Assembly (NCBI RefSeq): GCF_009674665.1
Contig: NZ_WKJD01000009.1
Location: forward strand, 124,001 to 188,000
Source of the DNA: Agromyces kandeliae
GTDB lineage: Bacteria; Actinomycetota; Actinomycetes; Actinomycetales; Microbacteriaceae
Direction: 5' to 3'
DNA: 64,000 nucleotides
Part shown: piece after piece, positions 26,796 through 35,685 of the stretch
How positions within the stretch are numbered: position 1 is the stretch's first letter
How the letters are laid out: each line of letters starts with the position of its first letter
The notes under the pieces: model-generated
Told to the model about the DNA's origin: nothing
What the model saw: the letters and a program-made list of their open reading frames with translations, nothing else
Databases searched by the model: none
Translations under genes and position numbers: made by a program

Positions 26796-27945
26796 GTCCA
26801 CCTCCGGGGCGGAACGCGAACCGTCGCTCGATGTCCTCGGTCAACCGCACGCCGAGGCCGGGCGCCGTCGGAGCCCCGATGCTCCCGCCGGCGAAGTCGA
26901 CCGGCGCGACCTGGAGCGCATCGCGCAGCGGGTTGGGCAGCGTGCAGTACTCGAACAGCTCCACGGACGGCTCGGCGAGCACCGTGTGCAGGTTCGCAGC
27001 GAAGGTCACGCCGCTCCCCCACACGTGGGGCACGCAGTCGATCGACGCCTCGCTCGCGAGCGCGGCGACCCGGGAGAACGCGCGCGGCCCGCCGACGAAG
27101 GTGACGTCGGGCTGCACGATGTCGACCGCGTCCCGCGCGATGAGCTCGGCGAACTCGCGAACGGTGCCGTTGGATTCGACCCCCGAGATCGGGACGTCGA
27201 CCGCCCGGCGGACCTGCGCGAACCCGGCGACGTCGTCGGCCTGGCAGGGCTCCTCGTACCAGCGCGCCCCGAGCGCCGCGGCATGCCGGCCGACGCGGAT
27301 CGCGTCCTCGGGCGCCCAGGGCGACGATGCGCACGCCTGCACGGCGTCGATGATGAATCGCGCTCCCGACGGCAGGCCGCCGACGACGTGATCGAGCAGC
27401 TCGATCGTGGTGTCGGGGTCGGACATCGCCCGGAACTTCACGGTTCCGAATCCGGCGTCGAACTGGGACGCGGCCCAGCCGGCGACCTCCTCGAACGTGG
27501 TGCCGAGACCGCCGCTCGCGTACGCCTCGATGCGCTCGCGCGCGGCACCGCCGAGGACCTCGTACGCCGGCACGCCCTCGCGCAGTGCGACCGCGTCCAG
27601 CACGGCGGTCTCGATGGCGCCGGCGACGCCGCTCAGGATGCCCCCGCGCGACCAGAACGCGGTGTAGGCGCGGAGGTGGTCGCCCACGTCGAGCGGCGAC
27701 GCGAACGGGACGTCGAGGAGGTAGGGGCGGAACGCGTCCAGGATGCCGGGCACGGCCGTCGCGGCCATGATGCCCGCGCCGGCCTCGCCGATGCCGCGCG
27801 TGCCGTCGGCGAGCTCGACCTCGACGAGCGCGGCGTCCCACGAACGGATCGTGCCGCCGACCCAGACGAGCTCGTCGCCGGGGTCGTAGCGGTGCGAGAG
27901 CAGCACGGCTCTGACATGTCGGACGGATGCGGAATGGTCGCTCAT
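26782..27945 (-). CDS. Enolase-superfamily sugar-acid dehydratase/racemase (mandelate racemase-like)
   Basis: This 387-residue protein has a capping domain with 20s-loop residues and a C-terminal barrel. The metal-ligand motifs are Asp in FIIDAVQ, Glu in WYEEP and Glu in SGVESN. A KxR motif occurs in TVKFRAM, and a candidate Asp-His pair in VQPDVTF and VPHVWGSG. That pattern is typical of the mandelate racemase subgroup, which includes acid-sugar dehydratases; the exact substrate cannot be read. I start it at 27945, since the further 19 codons upstream would run into the operator. It diverges from the FadR-type regulator and precedes the RraA-like gene. Confidence 0.85.
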   Translation of the reverse strand: MSDHSASVRHVRAVLLSHRYDPGDELVWVGGTIRSWDAALVEVELADGTRGIGEAGAGIMAATAVPGILDAFRPYLLDVPFASPLDVGDHLRAYTAFWSRGGILSGVAGAIETAVLDAVALREGVPAYEVLGGAARERIEAYASGGLGTTFEEVAGWAASQFDAGFGTVKFRAMSDPDTTIELLDHVVGGLPSGARFIIDAVQACASSPWAPEDAIRVGRHAAALGARWYEEPCQADDVAGFAQVRRAVDVPISGVESNGTVREFAELIARDAVDIVQPDVTFVGGPRAFSRVAALASEASIDCVPHVWGSGVTFAANLHTVLAEPSVELFEYCTLPNPLRDALQVAPVDFAGGSIGAPTAPGLGVRLTEDIERRFAFRPGGGHVIR

Positions 27946-27998
27946 CGTCGAGGCGCTCCTAGGGATCAGATCGGACGTTTCGCTGCGACGATAGTTGC

Positions 27999-28010
27999 TC
28001 AAACGTTTGA
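27999..28010. promoter_or_regulatory. Operator-like palindrome between enolase and FadR-type genes
   Basis: TCAAACGTTTGA is a perfect 12-bp palindrome. It lies between two divergent genes, 49 nt before the regulator start, a position for autoregulation plus control of the enolase gene. Confidence 0.7.
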
Positions 28011-28046
28011 TCGCAAGAATTGATCGGATGAAACGCCCCGCGCACC

Positions 28047-28052
28047 TAGGAT
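28047..28052 (+). promoter_or_regulatory. -10 box of predicted leaderless regulator gene
   Basis: TAGGAT is 6 nt before the ATG at 28059 and no Shine-Dalgarno site is present. Confidence 0.55.
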
Positions 28053-28058
28053 GGCGCC

Positions 28059-28793
28059 ATGTCCGACGTGCCCGTGCCCACTCGTTCGCAGACCGATGTC
28101 GTCATCCAGGGCATCAAGGACATGCTCACGCGGGGCGACCTGAAGCCCGGGTCCCGGCTGCCCATCGAGAAGGACCTCGCCGCCCAGCTCAGCGTGTCCC
28201 GCGGGTCGCTCCGAGAGGGCGTCCGCGCACTCGCGACGCTCGGCGTCCTCGAGACCCGGCAGGGCGACGGCACCTACGTCACGGCGCTCGATCCTGCGGC
28301 GCTCCTCAGCCCGCTCGGCTTCCTCGCGGACCTGCAGCAGCCCGCGCATGCCGCAGACCTCCTCGCCGTGCGGCGCGTGCTCGAGGCGGAGAGCGTCTCC
28401 CTGGCCGCGACCCGGATCACCGACGACCAGCTCGCCGACCTCGAGGCGATCCTCGCGCGCGTCGACCGCGCGCTCGAGGACGAGGACCGGATGGACCTCG
28501 AGGAATTCATCAACACGGACACCGAGTTCCATCGGACCATCGCTGCGGCGAGCGGGAACCCGCCCCTCGCGGCGCTCGTCGACGCCCTCGTCGGACGGAC
28601 GTTCCGCGCTCGCCTCTGGCGCGCGATCAGCAACCGCGGCTCGGTGCGCGAGGCCCAGCGCGAGCATCGGGCCATCCTCCACGAGCTCGCGAGGCGCGAC
28701 CCCGGCAGGGCGAGCATCCGGATGTCGACGCACCTGCTCGGCGTCGAGCAGTTCAGCGCCGAGCACGCCGACGAGGATCCCGAGGCCGGCTGA
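28059..28793 (+). CDS. FadR/GntR-family transcriptional regulator
   Basis: This 244-residue protein has an N-terminal winged helix (LKPGSRLPIEKDLAAQLSVSRGSLREGVRAL, then GVLETRQGDGTYV) and a C-terminal all-helical FCD domain (residues about 95-235). FCD regulators of this type usually sense a sugar acid or organic acid, with metal-binding residues such as Asp and His in NTDTEFHRTI and EHRAIL. It diverges from the enolase gene with a perfect 12-bp palindrome between them, and converges on the fuconate dehydratase gene. I infer that it controls this sugar-acid cluster. Confidence 0.9.
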   Translation: MSDVPVPTRSQTDVVIQGIKDMLTRGDLKPGSRLPIEKDLAAQLSVSRGSLREGVRALATLGVLETRQGDGTYVTALDPAALLSPLGFLADLQQPAHAADLLAVRRVLEAESVSLAATRITDDQLADLEAILARVDRALEDEDRMDLEEFINTDTEFHRTIAAASGNPPLAALVDALVGRTFRARLWRAISNRGSVREAQREHRAILHELARRDPGRASIRMSTHLLGVEQFSAEHADEDPEAG

Positions 28794-28825
28794 GCCGATC
28801 GCGACGCCCGCCCCGGACGCGCCCT

Positions 28826-28842
28826 CCGACCCGCACGGTCGG
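28826..28842. terminator. Hairpin between convergent genes
   Basis: CCGACC-CGCAC-GGTCGG is a short perfect stem between the regulator and the fuconate dehydratase gene. No T-tract; weak. Confidence 0.35.
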
Positions 28843-28857
28843 GGCCCGGTCGGGGAG

Positions 28858-30165
28858 CTAGGCGACGGCCTCCGCCCAGTAGCCGCCCGTCGGGAACGCG
28901 AACCGCGCGACGGACGCCTCGTGCATCTCGGCGCTGTACCCCGGCTGCGACGGCATCGCGTAGTGGCCGTTCTCGACGATGCACGGGTCGACGAAGTGCT
29001 CATGGAGGTGGTCGACGAACTCGGTCACCCGGTTCTCGAGCGTGCCCGACACGCACACGTAGTCGAAGATCGACAGGTGCTGCACGAGCTCGCACAGCCC
29101 GACGCCGCCGGCGTGCGGGCACACGGGCACCCCGAACTTCTGCGCCATGAGGTAGACCGCGAGGATCTCGTTGATGCTCGCGAGCCGCGCGGAGTCGAGC
29201 TGGCAGTAGTCGATCGCCTCCGCCTGGAACATCTGCTTGAAGAGCACGCGGTTCATACCGTGCTCGCCCGTGGCGACGCCGATCGGCGCGACCGCGCGCC
29301 GCACGGCCGCGTGCCCGAGCACGTCGTCGGGGCTGGTCGGCTCCTCGATCCACATCGGCCGGAACTCCGCGAGCCGGCCCACCCACTCGATCGCCTCGGG
29401 CACGTCCCACACCTGGTTCGCGTCGATCATCAGGTTCGCGTCCCAGCCGATCACCTCGCGGGCGATGCGAAGTCGACGGATGTCGTCCTCGACGTCGGAG
29501 CCCACCTTCAGCTTCACGTGGCGGTAGCCCTCGTCGACCGCCTCCTGGAGCAGACGACGCAGCTTCTCGTCGGAGTAGCCGAGCCAGCCGGCGCTGGTCG
29601 TGTAGCAGGGGTAGCCGCCGCGCGCCTCGAGGTCGGCGATGCGGGCGGCACGGGTCGGCGCCTTCTCGGCGAGGATCGCGATCGCCTCCTCGCGCGTGAG
29701 CGCGTCGGAGAGGTAGCGGAGGTCGGCGGCGTCGACGAGCTGCTCGGGCGTCATCTCGGCGAGCAGCCGCCAGAGCGGCTTCTTCGCGACGCGTGCCGCG
29801 AGGTCCCACATCGCGTTCATGACCGCGGCCATCGCGAGGTGCACGACGCCCTTCTCGGGACCGAGCCAGCGCAGCTGCGAGTCCGACGAGAGCTCCCGGT
29901 AGACGGAGCCGAGGTCCGCGACGGCCTCGTCGACGGAACGGCCGACGAGGGGCAGACCGCGCTGGCGCGCGGCCTCGACGCACAGGTCGTTGCCGCGGCC
30001 GATCGTGAACGTGAAGCCGTAGCCGCGCACCTCGGGGTCGTCGGTGTGGATGACCACGTACGCGGCGGAGTAGTCGCCGTCCTTGTTCATGGCGTCGGAC
30101 CCGTCCATGCTCAGCGAGGTGGGGAACCTGACGTCGTGGGCGGTCACGGCGGTGATCGTGGTCAT
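28858..30165 (-). CDS. L-fuconate dehydratase-like enolase-superfamily enzyme
   Basis: This 435-residue protein resembles L-fuconate dehydratase. It has the N-terminal block [21 protein letters not shown], as in FucD and its animal relative ENOSF1, then [13 protein letters not shown] (KxK catalytic motif). The metal ligands are in [19 protein letters not shown] and GEHGMNR, with CPHAGGVG carrying the catalytic His. It would dehydrate L-fuconate to 2-keto-3-deoxy-L-fuconate. I choose the ATG at 30165 because AGGAAG lies 8 nt upstream and the family N-terminus begins there; the frame extends another 25 codons. A 6-3-6 inverted repeat lies about 160 bp upstream. Confidence 0.88.
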   Translation of the reverse strand: MTTITAVTAHDVRFPTSLSMDGSDAMNKDGDYSAAYVVIHTDDPEVRGYGFTFTIGRGNDLCVEAARQRGLPLVGRSVDEAVADLGSVYRELSSDSQLRWLGPEKGVVHLAMAAVMNAMWDLAARVAKKPLWRLLAEMTPEQLVDAADLRYLSDALTREEAIAILAEKAPTRAARIADLEARGGYPCYTTSAGWLGYSDEKLRRLLQEAVDEGYRHVKLKVGSDVEDDIRRLRIAREVIGWDANLMIDANQVWDVPEAIEWVGRLAEFRPMWIEEPTSPDDVLGHAAVRRAVAPIGVATGEHGMNRVLFKQMFQAEAIDYCQLDSARLASINEILAVYLMAQKFGVPVCPHAGGVGLCELVQHLSIFDYVCVSGTLENRVTEFVDHLHEHFVDPCIVENGHYAMPSQPGYSAEMHEASVARFAFPTGGYWAEAVA

Positions 30166-30324
30166 GTCGTGGACTTCCTGGATCTGGCCCGGGGCGGCGG
30201 GGTCGCTGCACTGCGAGTCGGGGTGGGCGATTGGGGTCATGCGGGATGCCGACGGGCCGCGCGACCGCGCCTCTTCGCGGGGTCACGCATCGTGCGGCGT
30301 TCGGCAGTGCGTTCACTCTAGCGG

Positions 30325-30339
30325 ATTCATTGGATGAAT
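30325..30339. promoter_or_regulatory. Inverted repeat upstream of fuconate dehydratase
   Basis: ATTCAT-TGG-ATGAAT forms a perfect 6-bp inverted repeat in an AT-richer spot of the 234-nt gap. It is a candidate operator, differing from the TCAA-CG-TTGA boxes. Confidence 0.4.
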
Positions 30340-30399
30340 TCGCGGATTTTTCGGGCAGCAGACCACACGACGACCCGCCAGGTCGCAAATAGATCGGCT

Positions 30400-31413
30400 C
30401 TATCGGCGCGGAGCCGCGGTCGACTCGCGGATGACGAGCTCGGGCGCGGGCTCGCGCACGACGTGGTCGGCGAGGACGCCGGTCTCGATCCGCTGCAGGA
30501 GGTCCTCGACCGCGCGACGTCCGAGTTCCGCGAGCGGCATCCGCACCGTCGTCAGGGGCGGCCACGCGTTCGCGGCCGTCCAGGCGTCGTGCATCGCCAC
30601 GATCGACAGGTCCTGCGGGACGCCGAGACCGAGGCGCCGGGCCTCCAGCAGCGCCCCGTGGGCCGCGTTGACGTTCGCGACCACGATGGCGGTCGGCGGC
30701 TCCTCGAGCGCGGCGAGGGCCGCCATGGCGGCTCCGCCCTGCTTCGGCTCGTACCCGAGGCGCGTGACGAGTTCGCCGGCGACCTCGAGGCCGGCATCCG
30801 CCATCGCCGCCCGGAATCCCGCCTCGCGCCGCTGCCCCGAGTCGGAGCGCGGGAGCCCGCCCACGAACCCGATGCGCCGGTGCCCCAGCCCGATCAGGTG
30901 CTCGGTCGCGATCCTGATGCCCCGGGCGTCCTCGAGCGTCACCGACCCGACGTGATCGGGATGGATCGAGTTGATGAAGACGAGCGGCAGCGGCGCCTCG
31001 ACGAGGGCGCGCATGTCCTCCGCGCGCATCGCGTCTCCGACCTGCAGCAGCACGCCGTCGACGCGCCCCTCGCCGATGAGCCGTGGGATCGTGTCCTCGC
31101 CGTCGGGCATGCCCTCGGTCCGGGCGATCAGCACCATGTTCCCACGGCGCAGCGCCTCCTCCTCCACGCCGCGCATCAGCTCGGCGAAGATCGCGTTCGT
31201 GACGTCCGGCACGACGAGTCCGATCACGTTCGTCCGCGCCGACTTCAACGCGCGGGCCGCGAAGTTCGGGCGGTAGCCGAGCTCGCGCGCGGCCTCGTGG
31301 ATCCGCTGCCTCGTGGCGGCGCTCACCCGTGCGCTCGGCGCATCGCTCAGGACGCGGGAGACGGCTGAGACCGAGACTCCCGCCCGGGCAGCGACATCGC
31401 TCAGGGTGGCCAT
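30400..31413 (-). CDS. LacI-family transcriptional regulator
   Basis: This 337-residue LacI regulator opens MATLSDVAARAGVSVSAVSRVLSD, the helix-turn-helix, followed by the hinge helix and a periplasmic-binding-type effector domain (NVIGLVVPDVTNAIFAELM, GHRRIGFVGG). It lies just behind the CaiB-SBP-MaoC genes and before the fuconate dehydratase gene on the same strand. It is therefore a likely local regulator, and its family binds CG-centred palindromes like those at 25953, 27999 and 34276. The start at 31413 is 6 nt from a TACACT box, suggesting a leaderless transcript in addition to read-through from the operon. Confidence 0.9.
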   Translation of the reverse strand: MATLSDVAARAGVSVSAVSRVLSDAPSARVSAATRQRIHEAARELGYRPNFAARALKSARTNVIGLVVPDVTNAIFAELMRGVEEEALRRGNMVLIARTEGMPDGEDTIPRLIGEGRVDGVLLQVGDAMRAEDMRALVEAPLPLVFINSIHPDHVGSVTLEDARGIRIATEHLIGLGHRRIGFVGGLPRSDSGQRREAGFRAAMADAGLEVAGELVTRLGYEPKQGGAAMAALAALEEPPTAIVVANVNAAHGALLEARRLGLGVPQDLSIVAMHDAWTAANAWPPLTTVRMPLAELGRRAVEDLLQRIETGVLADHVVREPAPELVIRESTAAPRR

Positions 31414-31417
31414 GCGC

Positions 31418-31885
31418 TCAGTGTAGGGACTCGACCCCGACACGACGGTTGACGAGGTACAGGTGCGTGAGCACCAGTACCGTCTCGCCGCGCTGGTTCA
31501 CGACCGACACGAGTTCGTGCACGTACCCGAACTCGTCCGGCCGCTTCGCATGGTCCGACTTGTCCGTGATCTCCGCGGTGACGGTGATGGTGTCGCCGAT
31601 GAACACCGGGCGGATGAATCGGATCCGTTCGTACCCGTAGCTCATCGCCTGGGGGTTGATGTCGCCCGCCGTCATGCCGACCGCGACCGACAGGATCAGC
31701 GTGCCGTGGGCGATCCGCTGCCCGGCCGGCTGCGTCGCCATCCATTCCGCGTCCATGTGGTGCGGGAAGAAGTCGCCGGTCTGCCCGGCGTGCAGGACGA
31801 TGTCCGCCTCGGTGATCGTCCGCCCGACGCTCTCCCGGCGTTCCCCGAGCTCGATGTCCTCGAACCAGCGGTCGATGGTCTGCAT
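31418..31885 (-). CDS. MaoC-like hotdog-fold hydratase
   Basis: This 155-residue hotdog-fold protein carries the MaoC/R-specific hydratase motif: Asp and His in [10 protein letters not shown] and the downstream IAHGTLIL. Members hydrate enoyl-CoA-type thioesters. The neighbouring CaiB-type CoA transferase could supply the CoA ester, so the pair probably acts in breakdown of a small organic acid. GGAGGG lies 5 nt before the ATG, and the previous gene's TGA is one base upstream. Confidence 0.87.
   Translation of the reverse strand: MQTIDRWFEDIELGERRESVGRTITEADIVLHAGQTGDFFPHHMDAEWMATQPAGQRIAHGTLILSVAVGMTAGDINPQAMSYGYERIRFIRPVFIGDTITVTAEITDKSDHAKRPDEFGYVHELVSVVNQRGETVLVLTHLYLVNRRVGVESLH
31420..31425 (-). 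promoter_or_regulatory. -10 box of predicted leaderless LacI gene
   Basis: TACACT (minus strand) ends 6 nt before the ATG at 31413. It lies inside the end of the MaoC-like gene. Confidence 0.5.
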
Positions 31886-31886
31886 G

Positions 31887-33017
31887 TCAGCCCTCCAGGT
31901 GGCGCTCGGTCGCCTCGTCGAGGCGTGCGATGAGGTCGTCGTCGGTCAGCCGCCCGGCGAGGGCGGCAGTGATGAGCGGCCCGATCTCGTTCTGCAGTTC
32001 GGGATAGTCGGGGTGCCGCGGTCGCACGTACGCCGATTCGAGGGTCGCCCGCGTCCCGCGGAAGAAGTCGAGGGTCGCCTCGTTCGCCCGGTCGGAGTCC
32101 CACGCGACGGCGTTGCCGGGCTGCCCGCCGCCGTCGAAGTAGACGCCCTCCTGCACGGCTGCGGAGTCGAGCCAGAACGCGTGCGAGATCGCCGCCTCCG
32201 GATGCCGCGTGCGCGCCGACACCGCGATGCCGGCGCCGCCGAGCAGCGACCCGCGGACCCCGGCCGATCCCGCAGGGATGTCGACGTAGGCGAGGCGATG
32301 CTCGCGGAAGCCGGCGCGCGAGTAGTTGGTGTAGCCGAACAGGAGCGGGCTGTAGGCGTACCGATCCCCCTCGGCGAGCCGGTCGGCGACGTCGATCGGA
32401 TTGAGGCCGAGGTTGTCCTCGGGCGTCAGCTCGGCGAGGCGCCGCATGAGCGCGAGCGATTCCAGTGCCGCCTCGCGCGGCAGGAAGACGCCGGGCTGCC
32501 GCATCGGCTCGGTGCCGTGGCTCGCCGCGATCGTGACGAGGCTCGAGAAGGCGTCGACGGGCTTGGCCGGCCAGAGCACGCGACCCTCGGCCGCGAGCGC
32601 CAGCACCTCCTCCCAGGTCGTCGGCGGTGCGTCGAGGAGGTCGGGCCGCCATGCCGCGACCTGGGCCGCGGCATCCGTCGCCAGACCCCACTGCCGCCCC
32701 TCATGCCGGTACGACGCGTGCGAGGCACCCACCGACTGCCCGGCGAGCACGGCGAGCTCGTCGTCGTGGCCCTGGCCGTCGAGCGGGAGCAGCAGCCCGC
32801 GCTCCGCCGCGAACGGGATGTGCGGGTGGTCGATGACGAGCAGGTCGTGGCCCTCGACGAGCTCGTCGAGCCCCTGGTCTCCGAAGGCGAGGAGCGAGCG
32901 GTACTCCCAGGTCACCTCGACCTCGGGGGCCACTGCCCGGTACGCCGCGGCTGCCGCGGCGACGCTGCCGTATCCGCGCTCGTGCTCCCAGGTGATGCCG
33001 CGGAGCACCGTGGTCAT
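31887..33017 (-). CDS. Solute-binding-protein-like protein without signal peptide
   Basis: This 376-residue protein reads as a family-1 sugar-binding protein: a [10 protein letters not shown] region, [38 protein letters not shown] and a C-terminal [18 protein letters not shown]. However, it starts [18 protein letters not shown] with no hydrophobic signal and no lipobox, so it should stay in the cytoplasm. The start is fixed by the ATGA overlap with the CaiB gene, and its stop is one base from the MaoC gene, so it is translated with two CoA-ester enzymes and no permease. It may be a cytoplasmic ligand-binding or chaperone-like protein; the function is unknown. Confidence 0.8.
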   Translation of the reverse strand: MTTVLRGITWEHERGYGSVAAAAAAYRAVAPEVEVTWEYRSLLAFGDQGLDELVEGHDLLVIDHPHIPFAAERGLLLPLDGQGHDDELAVLAGQSVGASHASYRHEGRQWGLATDAAAQVAAWRPDLLDAPPTTWEEVLALAAEGRVLWPAKPVDAFSSLVTIAASHGTEPMRQPGVFLPREAALESLALMRRLAELTPEDNLGLNPIDVADRLAEGDRYAYSPLLFGYTNYSRAGFREHRLAYVDIPAGSAGVRGSLLGGAGIAVSARTRHPEAAISHAFWLDSAAVQEGVYFDGGGQPGNAVAWDSDRANEATLDFFRGTRATLESAYVRPRHPDYPELQNEIGPLITAALAGRLTDDDLIARLDEATERHLEG

Positions 33018-34183
33018 GCGGTCACCTCGACGGGCGGGAACTCGGCGCGGATCCTCGCGTCGTCCTCTCCGAGGCGCGGCGCCGCCTTCGCGCTCGTGAG
33101 CACCTGTCCGTCGATGCGGATCGGCCCGCGCGTCGTGGCGAGCGTGGTCTCTCCGCGTCGCACCTGCTGCGTCATCCGGATGGCGGCGAAGCCGTCCGAC
33201 TCGAGGAGCTCGTCGAGCGTCAGCACGGGCGCGCACCACACGTCGGCGGCATCGAGGATGTCGAGCCACGACTGCGTCGTGCCGGTCGCGAAGCGGGCCG
33301 CGAGCACGGCCTCGATCTCCTCCTGGCGGTCCCACGCCTCCTGCGGGTCGACCATGGCCGCGAGCTCGGGCAGGCCGAGGAGCTCGCCGATCCTCGGGAT
33401 CGGGTTCATCGCGAGCGCGAGGTATCCGTCGGAGGTCGGGTAGGTCCCGTACGGAGCGGCGAGGAACGCATGTGCGGAGTGCGGGCCGCCGCGCCGCACG
33501 TGGATGCTGTCGTCGTTGAGCCTCGTGCTGAGCAGCTCGAACTGCAGGTCGAGCATCGCCTCGAGGAGGCTCGACTCGGCGTGACCGCCCTCACCGGTGC
33601 GGAATCGCCGGACGAGGAGCGCCGTGACGCCCTGCGCGATGTGGCAGCTGAGCAGGTGGTCGGCGATCGAGAGGCCGACCGGCACCGGGCCGTCCTCATG
33701 GCCGCCGCTCAGCCACGGCAGGCCGGAGACGGACTGCGCGAGCAGGTCCTGTCCCGGGCGGTCCTTCCACGGACCCTCGGTGCCGTATCCGGTGGCGCTC
33801 GCGTACACGATCGACGGGTTGATCTCGCGCACCGACTCGTAATCGAGCCCGATGCGCTCCATCACGCCCGGGCGGAAGTTCTGGATGACGACATCCGCCC
33901 GCGCGACGAGCTGCTTCACGTAGGCGAGGTCGACGGGCGACTTGAGGTCGGCGGTGATCGACTCCTTGTTCCGGTTCATGGCGTGGAACGAGACGGTGTC
34001 GCCGTCGGCCGTGCGGCCCGCGAAGGCGAGGGTCCGACCGATGTCGCCGGTACCGGGTCGCTCGATCTTGATCACCCTCGCGCCGAGGTCGGCGAGCCGC
34101 ATCGCCGCGACCGGCCCGGCCAGGAACTGGCTGAAGTCGAGCACGAGGATGCCGTCGAGCGGCAGGGGCTGCGGTGCGTTCAT
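33014..34183 (-). CDS. CaiB/BaiF family CoA transferase
   Basis: This 389-residue class III CoA transferase has LVLDFSQFLAGPVAAMRLADLGARVIKIE at the start and PGQDLLAQSVSG, where Asp is the catalytic residue that forms the acyl-enzyme anhydride. FRPGVMERIGLDY and EGGHAESSLLEAM are also family motifs. It moves CoA between carboxylic acids. It is the first gene of a three-gene overlapping operon with the SBP-like and MaoC-like genes. Two tandem operator-like boxes lie about 75-105 bp upstream. Confidence 0.92.
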   Translation of the reverse strand: MNAPQPLPLDGILVLDFSQFLAGPVAAMRLADLGARVIKIERPGTGDIGRTLAFAGRTADGDTVSFHAMNRNKESITADLKSPVDLAYVKQLVARADVVIQNFRPGVMERIGLDYESVREINPSIVYASATGYGTEGPWKDRPGQDLLAQSVSGLPWLSGGHEDGPVPVGLSIADHLLSCHIAQGVTALLVRRFRTGEGGHAESSLLEAMLDLQFELLSTRLNDDSIHVRRGGPHSAHAFLAAPYGTYPTSDGYLALAMNPIPRIGELLGLPELAAMVDPQEAWDRQEEIEAVLAARFATGTTQSWLDILDAADVWCAPVLTLDELLESDGFAAIRMTQQVRRGETTLATTRGPIRIDGQVLTSAKAAPRLGEDDARIRAEFPPVEVTA

Positions 34184-34258
34184 GCAAGGGCCTTCGGGTG
34201 TCTTCGACCGCCCGGCTCGGTCGCGGCAGTGCGTCGGCCGTGGAGGTCGGATGGATGG

Positions 34259-34287
34259 TCAATCGGTTGATCAGATCAATCGTTTGA
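34259..34287. promoter_or_regulatory. Tandem operator-like boxes upstream of the CaiB operon
   Basis: TCAATCGGTTGA (34259-34270) and TCAATCGTTTGA (34276-34287) are CG-centred imperfect palindromes 17 bp apart. They resemble the perfect site at 27999, so one regulator may control both units. The overlapping TTGATC-A-GATCAA (34267-34279) is an alternative reading as a single GntR-type site. Confidence 0.55.
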
Positions 34288-34445
34288 TCAGCGTAGACGA
34301 TCGGTGGACGACATCGCAACAGGCGCGTCGCGGCGCGGCGCGGCGACGCGCGGGCCGAGGCGCCGCGAGCCGGCGGCGAGACGAGGGCCCGGGCGCGGGC
34401 GGGCGCGGGCGCCGGCGAAGCGACGTCAGCAGCCCGCCAACGGAA

Positions 34446-34469
34446 GAAGCCCCGGCGAACCGGGGCTTC
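34446..34469 (-). terminator. tRNA-Tyr terminator
   Basis: GAAGCCCCGG and its complement form a perfect 10-bp stem with a 4-nt loop just behind the tRNA 3-prime end, followed by a short T-containing tail. From about 34327 to 34425 the sequence is a GC-rich, low-complexity stretch with nothing else I can identify. Confidence 0.8.
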
Positions 34470-34473
34470 GACA

Positions 34474-34558
34474 TGGTGGCGAGTGAGGGATTCGAACCCC
34501 CGAAGTCGTAGACAGCTGATTTACAGTCAGATCCCTTTGGCCGCTTGGGTAACTCGCC
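34474..34558 (-). tRNA. tRNA-Tyr (GTA)
   Basis: The minus strand folds as a class II tRNA: the acceptor stem GGCGAGT pairs with ACTCGCC, the anticodon loop reads CTGTAAA with anticodon GTA, a long variable arm follows, the T-loop is GGTTCGAATCC, and CCA is encoded. The 3-prime end is followed within a few bases by a strong terminator. Confidence 0.95.
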
Positions 34559-34655
34559 GAACGCCCGACCACGTTGTTCACATGACCGGGGGCCACACAA
34601 GGATACCCGCGGTCGGCCGATGCGAGAAATCGAGCCCGGCGCGGCCCCGCGAGCG

Positions 34656-35333
34656 TCAGATCCGCTCGATCGGGACCGTGTCGTTGGGGCCGAGTCCGTC
34701 GGCGCGCTCGCTCGTCGCCGGGGCGACCCTGGGCGCCGATCCGGTCGCCGACGACGCCTGCGACCCGCCGCCCGCCGCGCCGGGCCCGCCGCCCAGCGGC
34801 ACCCCCGTCGCCCGGTTGACCGGCCCGCGCAGGCCGGCCCGGGCGATGACGCGCTGGATCGTGAGGTCGCGCTCGTTCGGCGAGCCTACATATCGGATCT
34901 CGTTCAGCCCCTGCCGCTGCGCGGCCGACTCGAACACGATGTGGCCGAACCCGAAGATGCGGCCGAGGACGGGCCGGTGGACCGAGATGTCGAGGATCCG
35001 CGAGAGGGGCATCGTGGCGATGTTCTGGGTCAGGATCCCGTGCACCCGGAACACCCTCATGTTGGTGATGACGAACCGGTCCATCTGCGCCTGGAGGATG
35101 CGCCACAGGCAGTAGCAGGCGAGGCCGATCGCGAGCACCGCCGGCAGCCACCACGCCTGCGGCGGCACCACGAACGCGAGCAGCAGCAGCGGCACGGATG
35201 CCACGAGCCCGAGCACGGGCTTGACGATCGCCGCCCAGTGCTTCGCGACCTCGTCCACGACGACCTCGCCCTCGTCGGCGATGAGGAACCGCTCGACGCG
35301 GGGGTCGAAGATGCTGCGGGCGTCGGCGGTCAC
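34656..35333 (-). CDS. Membrane protein with bacterial PH domain
   Basis: This 225-residue protein has two closely spaced transmembrane helices (about 35-80, through AIVKPVLGLVASVPLLLL and WWLPAVLAIGLACY) followed by a bacterial PH (YdbS/YdbT-type) domain: FVITNMRVFRVHGILTQ, ATMPLSRILDISVHRP, GHIVFESAAQ. The C-terminal 50 residues are Gly/Ala/Ser-rich. The family is membrane-associated and of unclear function. I start it at the GTG at 35333, preceded by CGGAG at 5 nt; the ORF extends upstream over the small gene. It lies 10 nt after that gene and is probably co-transcribed with it. Confidence 0.83.
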   Translation of the reverse strand: MTADARSIFDPRVERFLIADEGEVVVDEVAKHWAAIVKPVLGLVASVPLLLLAFVVPPQAWWLPAVLAIGLACYCLWRILQAQMDRFVITNMRVFRVHGILTQNIATMPLSRILDISVHRPVLGRIFGFGHIVFESAAQRQGLNEIRYVGSPNERDLTIQRVIARAGLRGPVNRATGVPLGGGPGAAGGGSQASSATGSAPRVAPATSERADGLGPNDTVPIERI

Positions 35334-35343
35334 GTGCGCTCCG

Positions 35344-35508
35344 TCAGGATGCGAGCGAGGTGAAGAACCGGCCGACCGCCTCGGCGGCGCCCCAGACGGC
35401 GGCGAAGGCGCCCTGGACCGCGTTCGCGGCATCCTCGGGCCTCGTGATCGTGTAGAACAGGGCGAACCCGATGACGAGCCCGATGGCGATGCGCTTGACC
35501 CACTTCAC
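35344..35508 (-). CDS. Small single-pass membrane protein
   Basis: This 54-residue protein has a basic start (VKWVKR), one transmembrane helix (IAIGLVIGFALFYTI) and a short amphipathic C-terminus. The GTG at 35508 has GAAGGG upstream. I do not recognise a family with a known role. Its tight spacing to the PH-domain gene suggests they work together at the membrane. Confidence 0.65.
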   Translation of the reverse strand: MKWVKRIAIGLVIGFALFYTITRPEDAANAVQGAFAAVWGAAEAVGRFFTSLAS

Positions 35509-35685
35509 GGCGGTGGTCCCTTCGAGTAGAGGTGGGTGTGGGCAAGCCAGGCCCCCCGAAGGCCCGCCCCGGACCCGCTCTTTTCTACCGCACGCCGGGG
35601 CGGCCCTCAACGCGCCACTCCGCTCGGCGATAGGATCGGCTGTCCCGGTCCGCGCTCCAGGCGGACGGCGTCAGGCGAGGAATCC

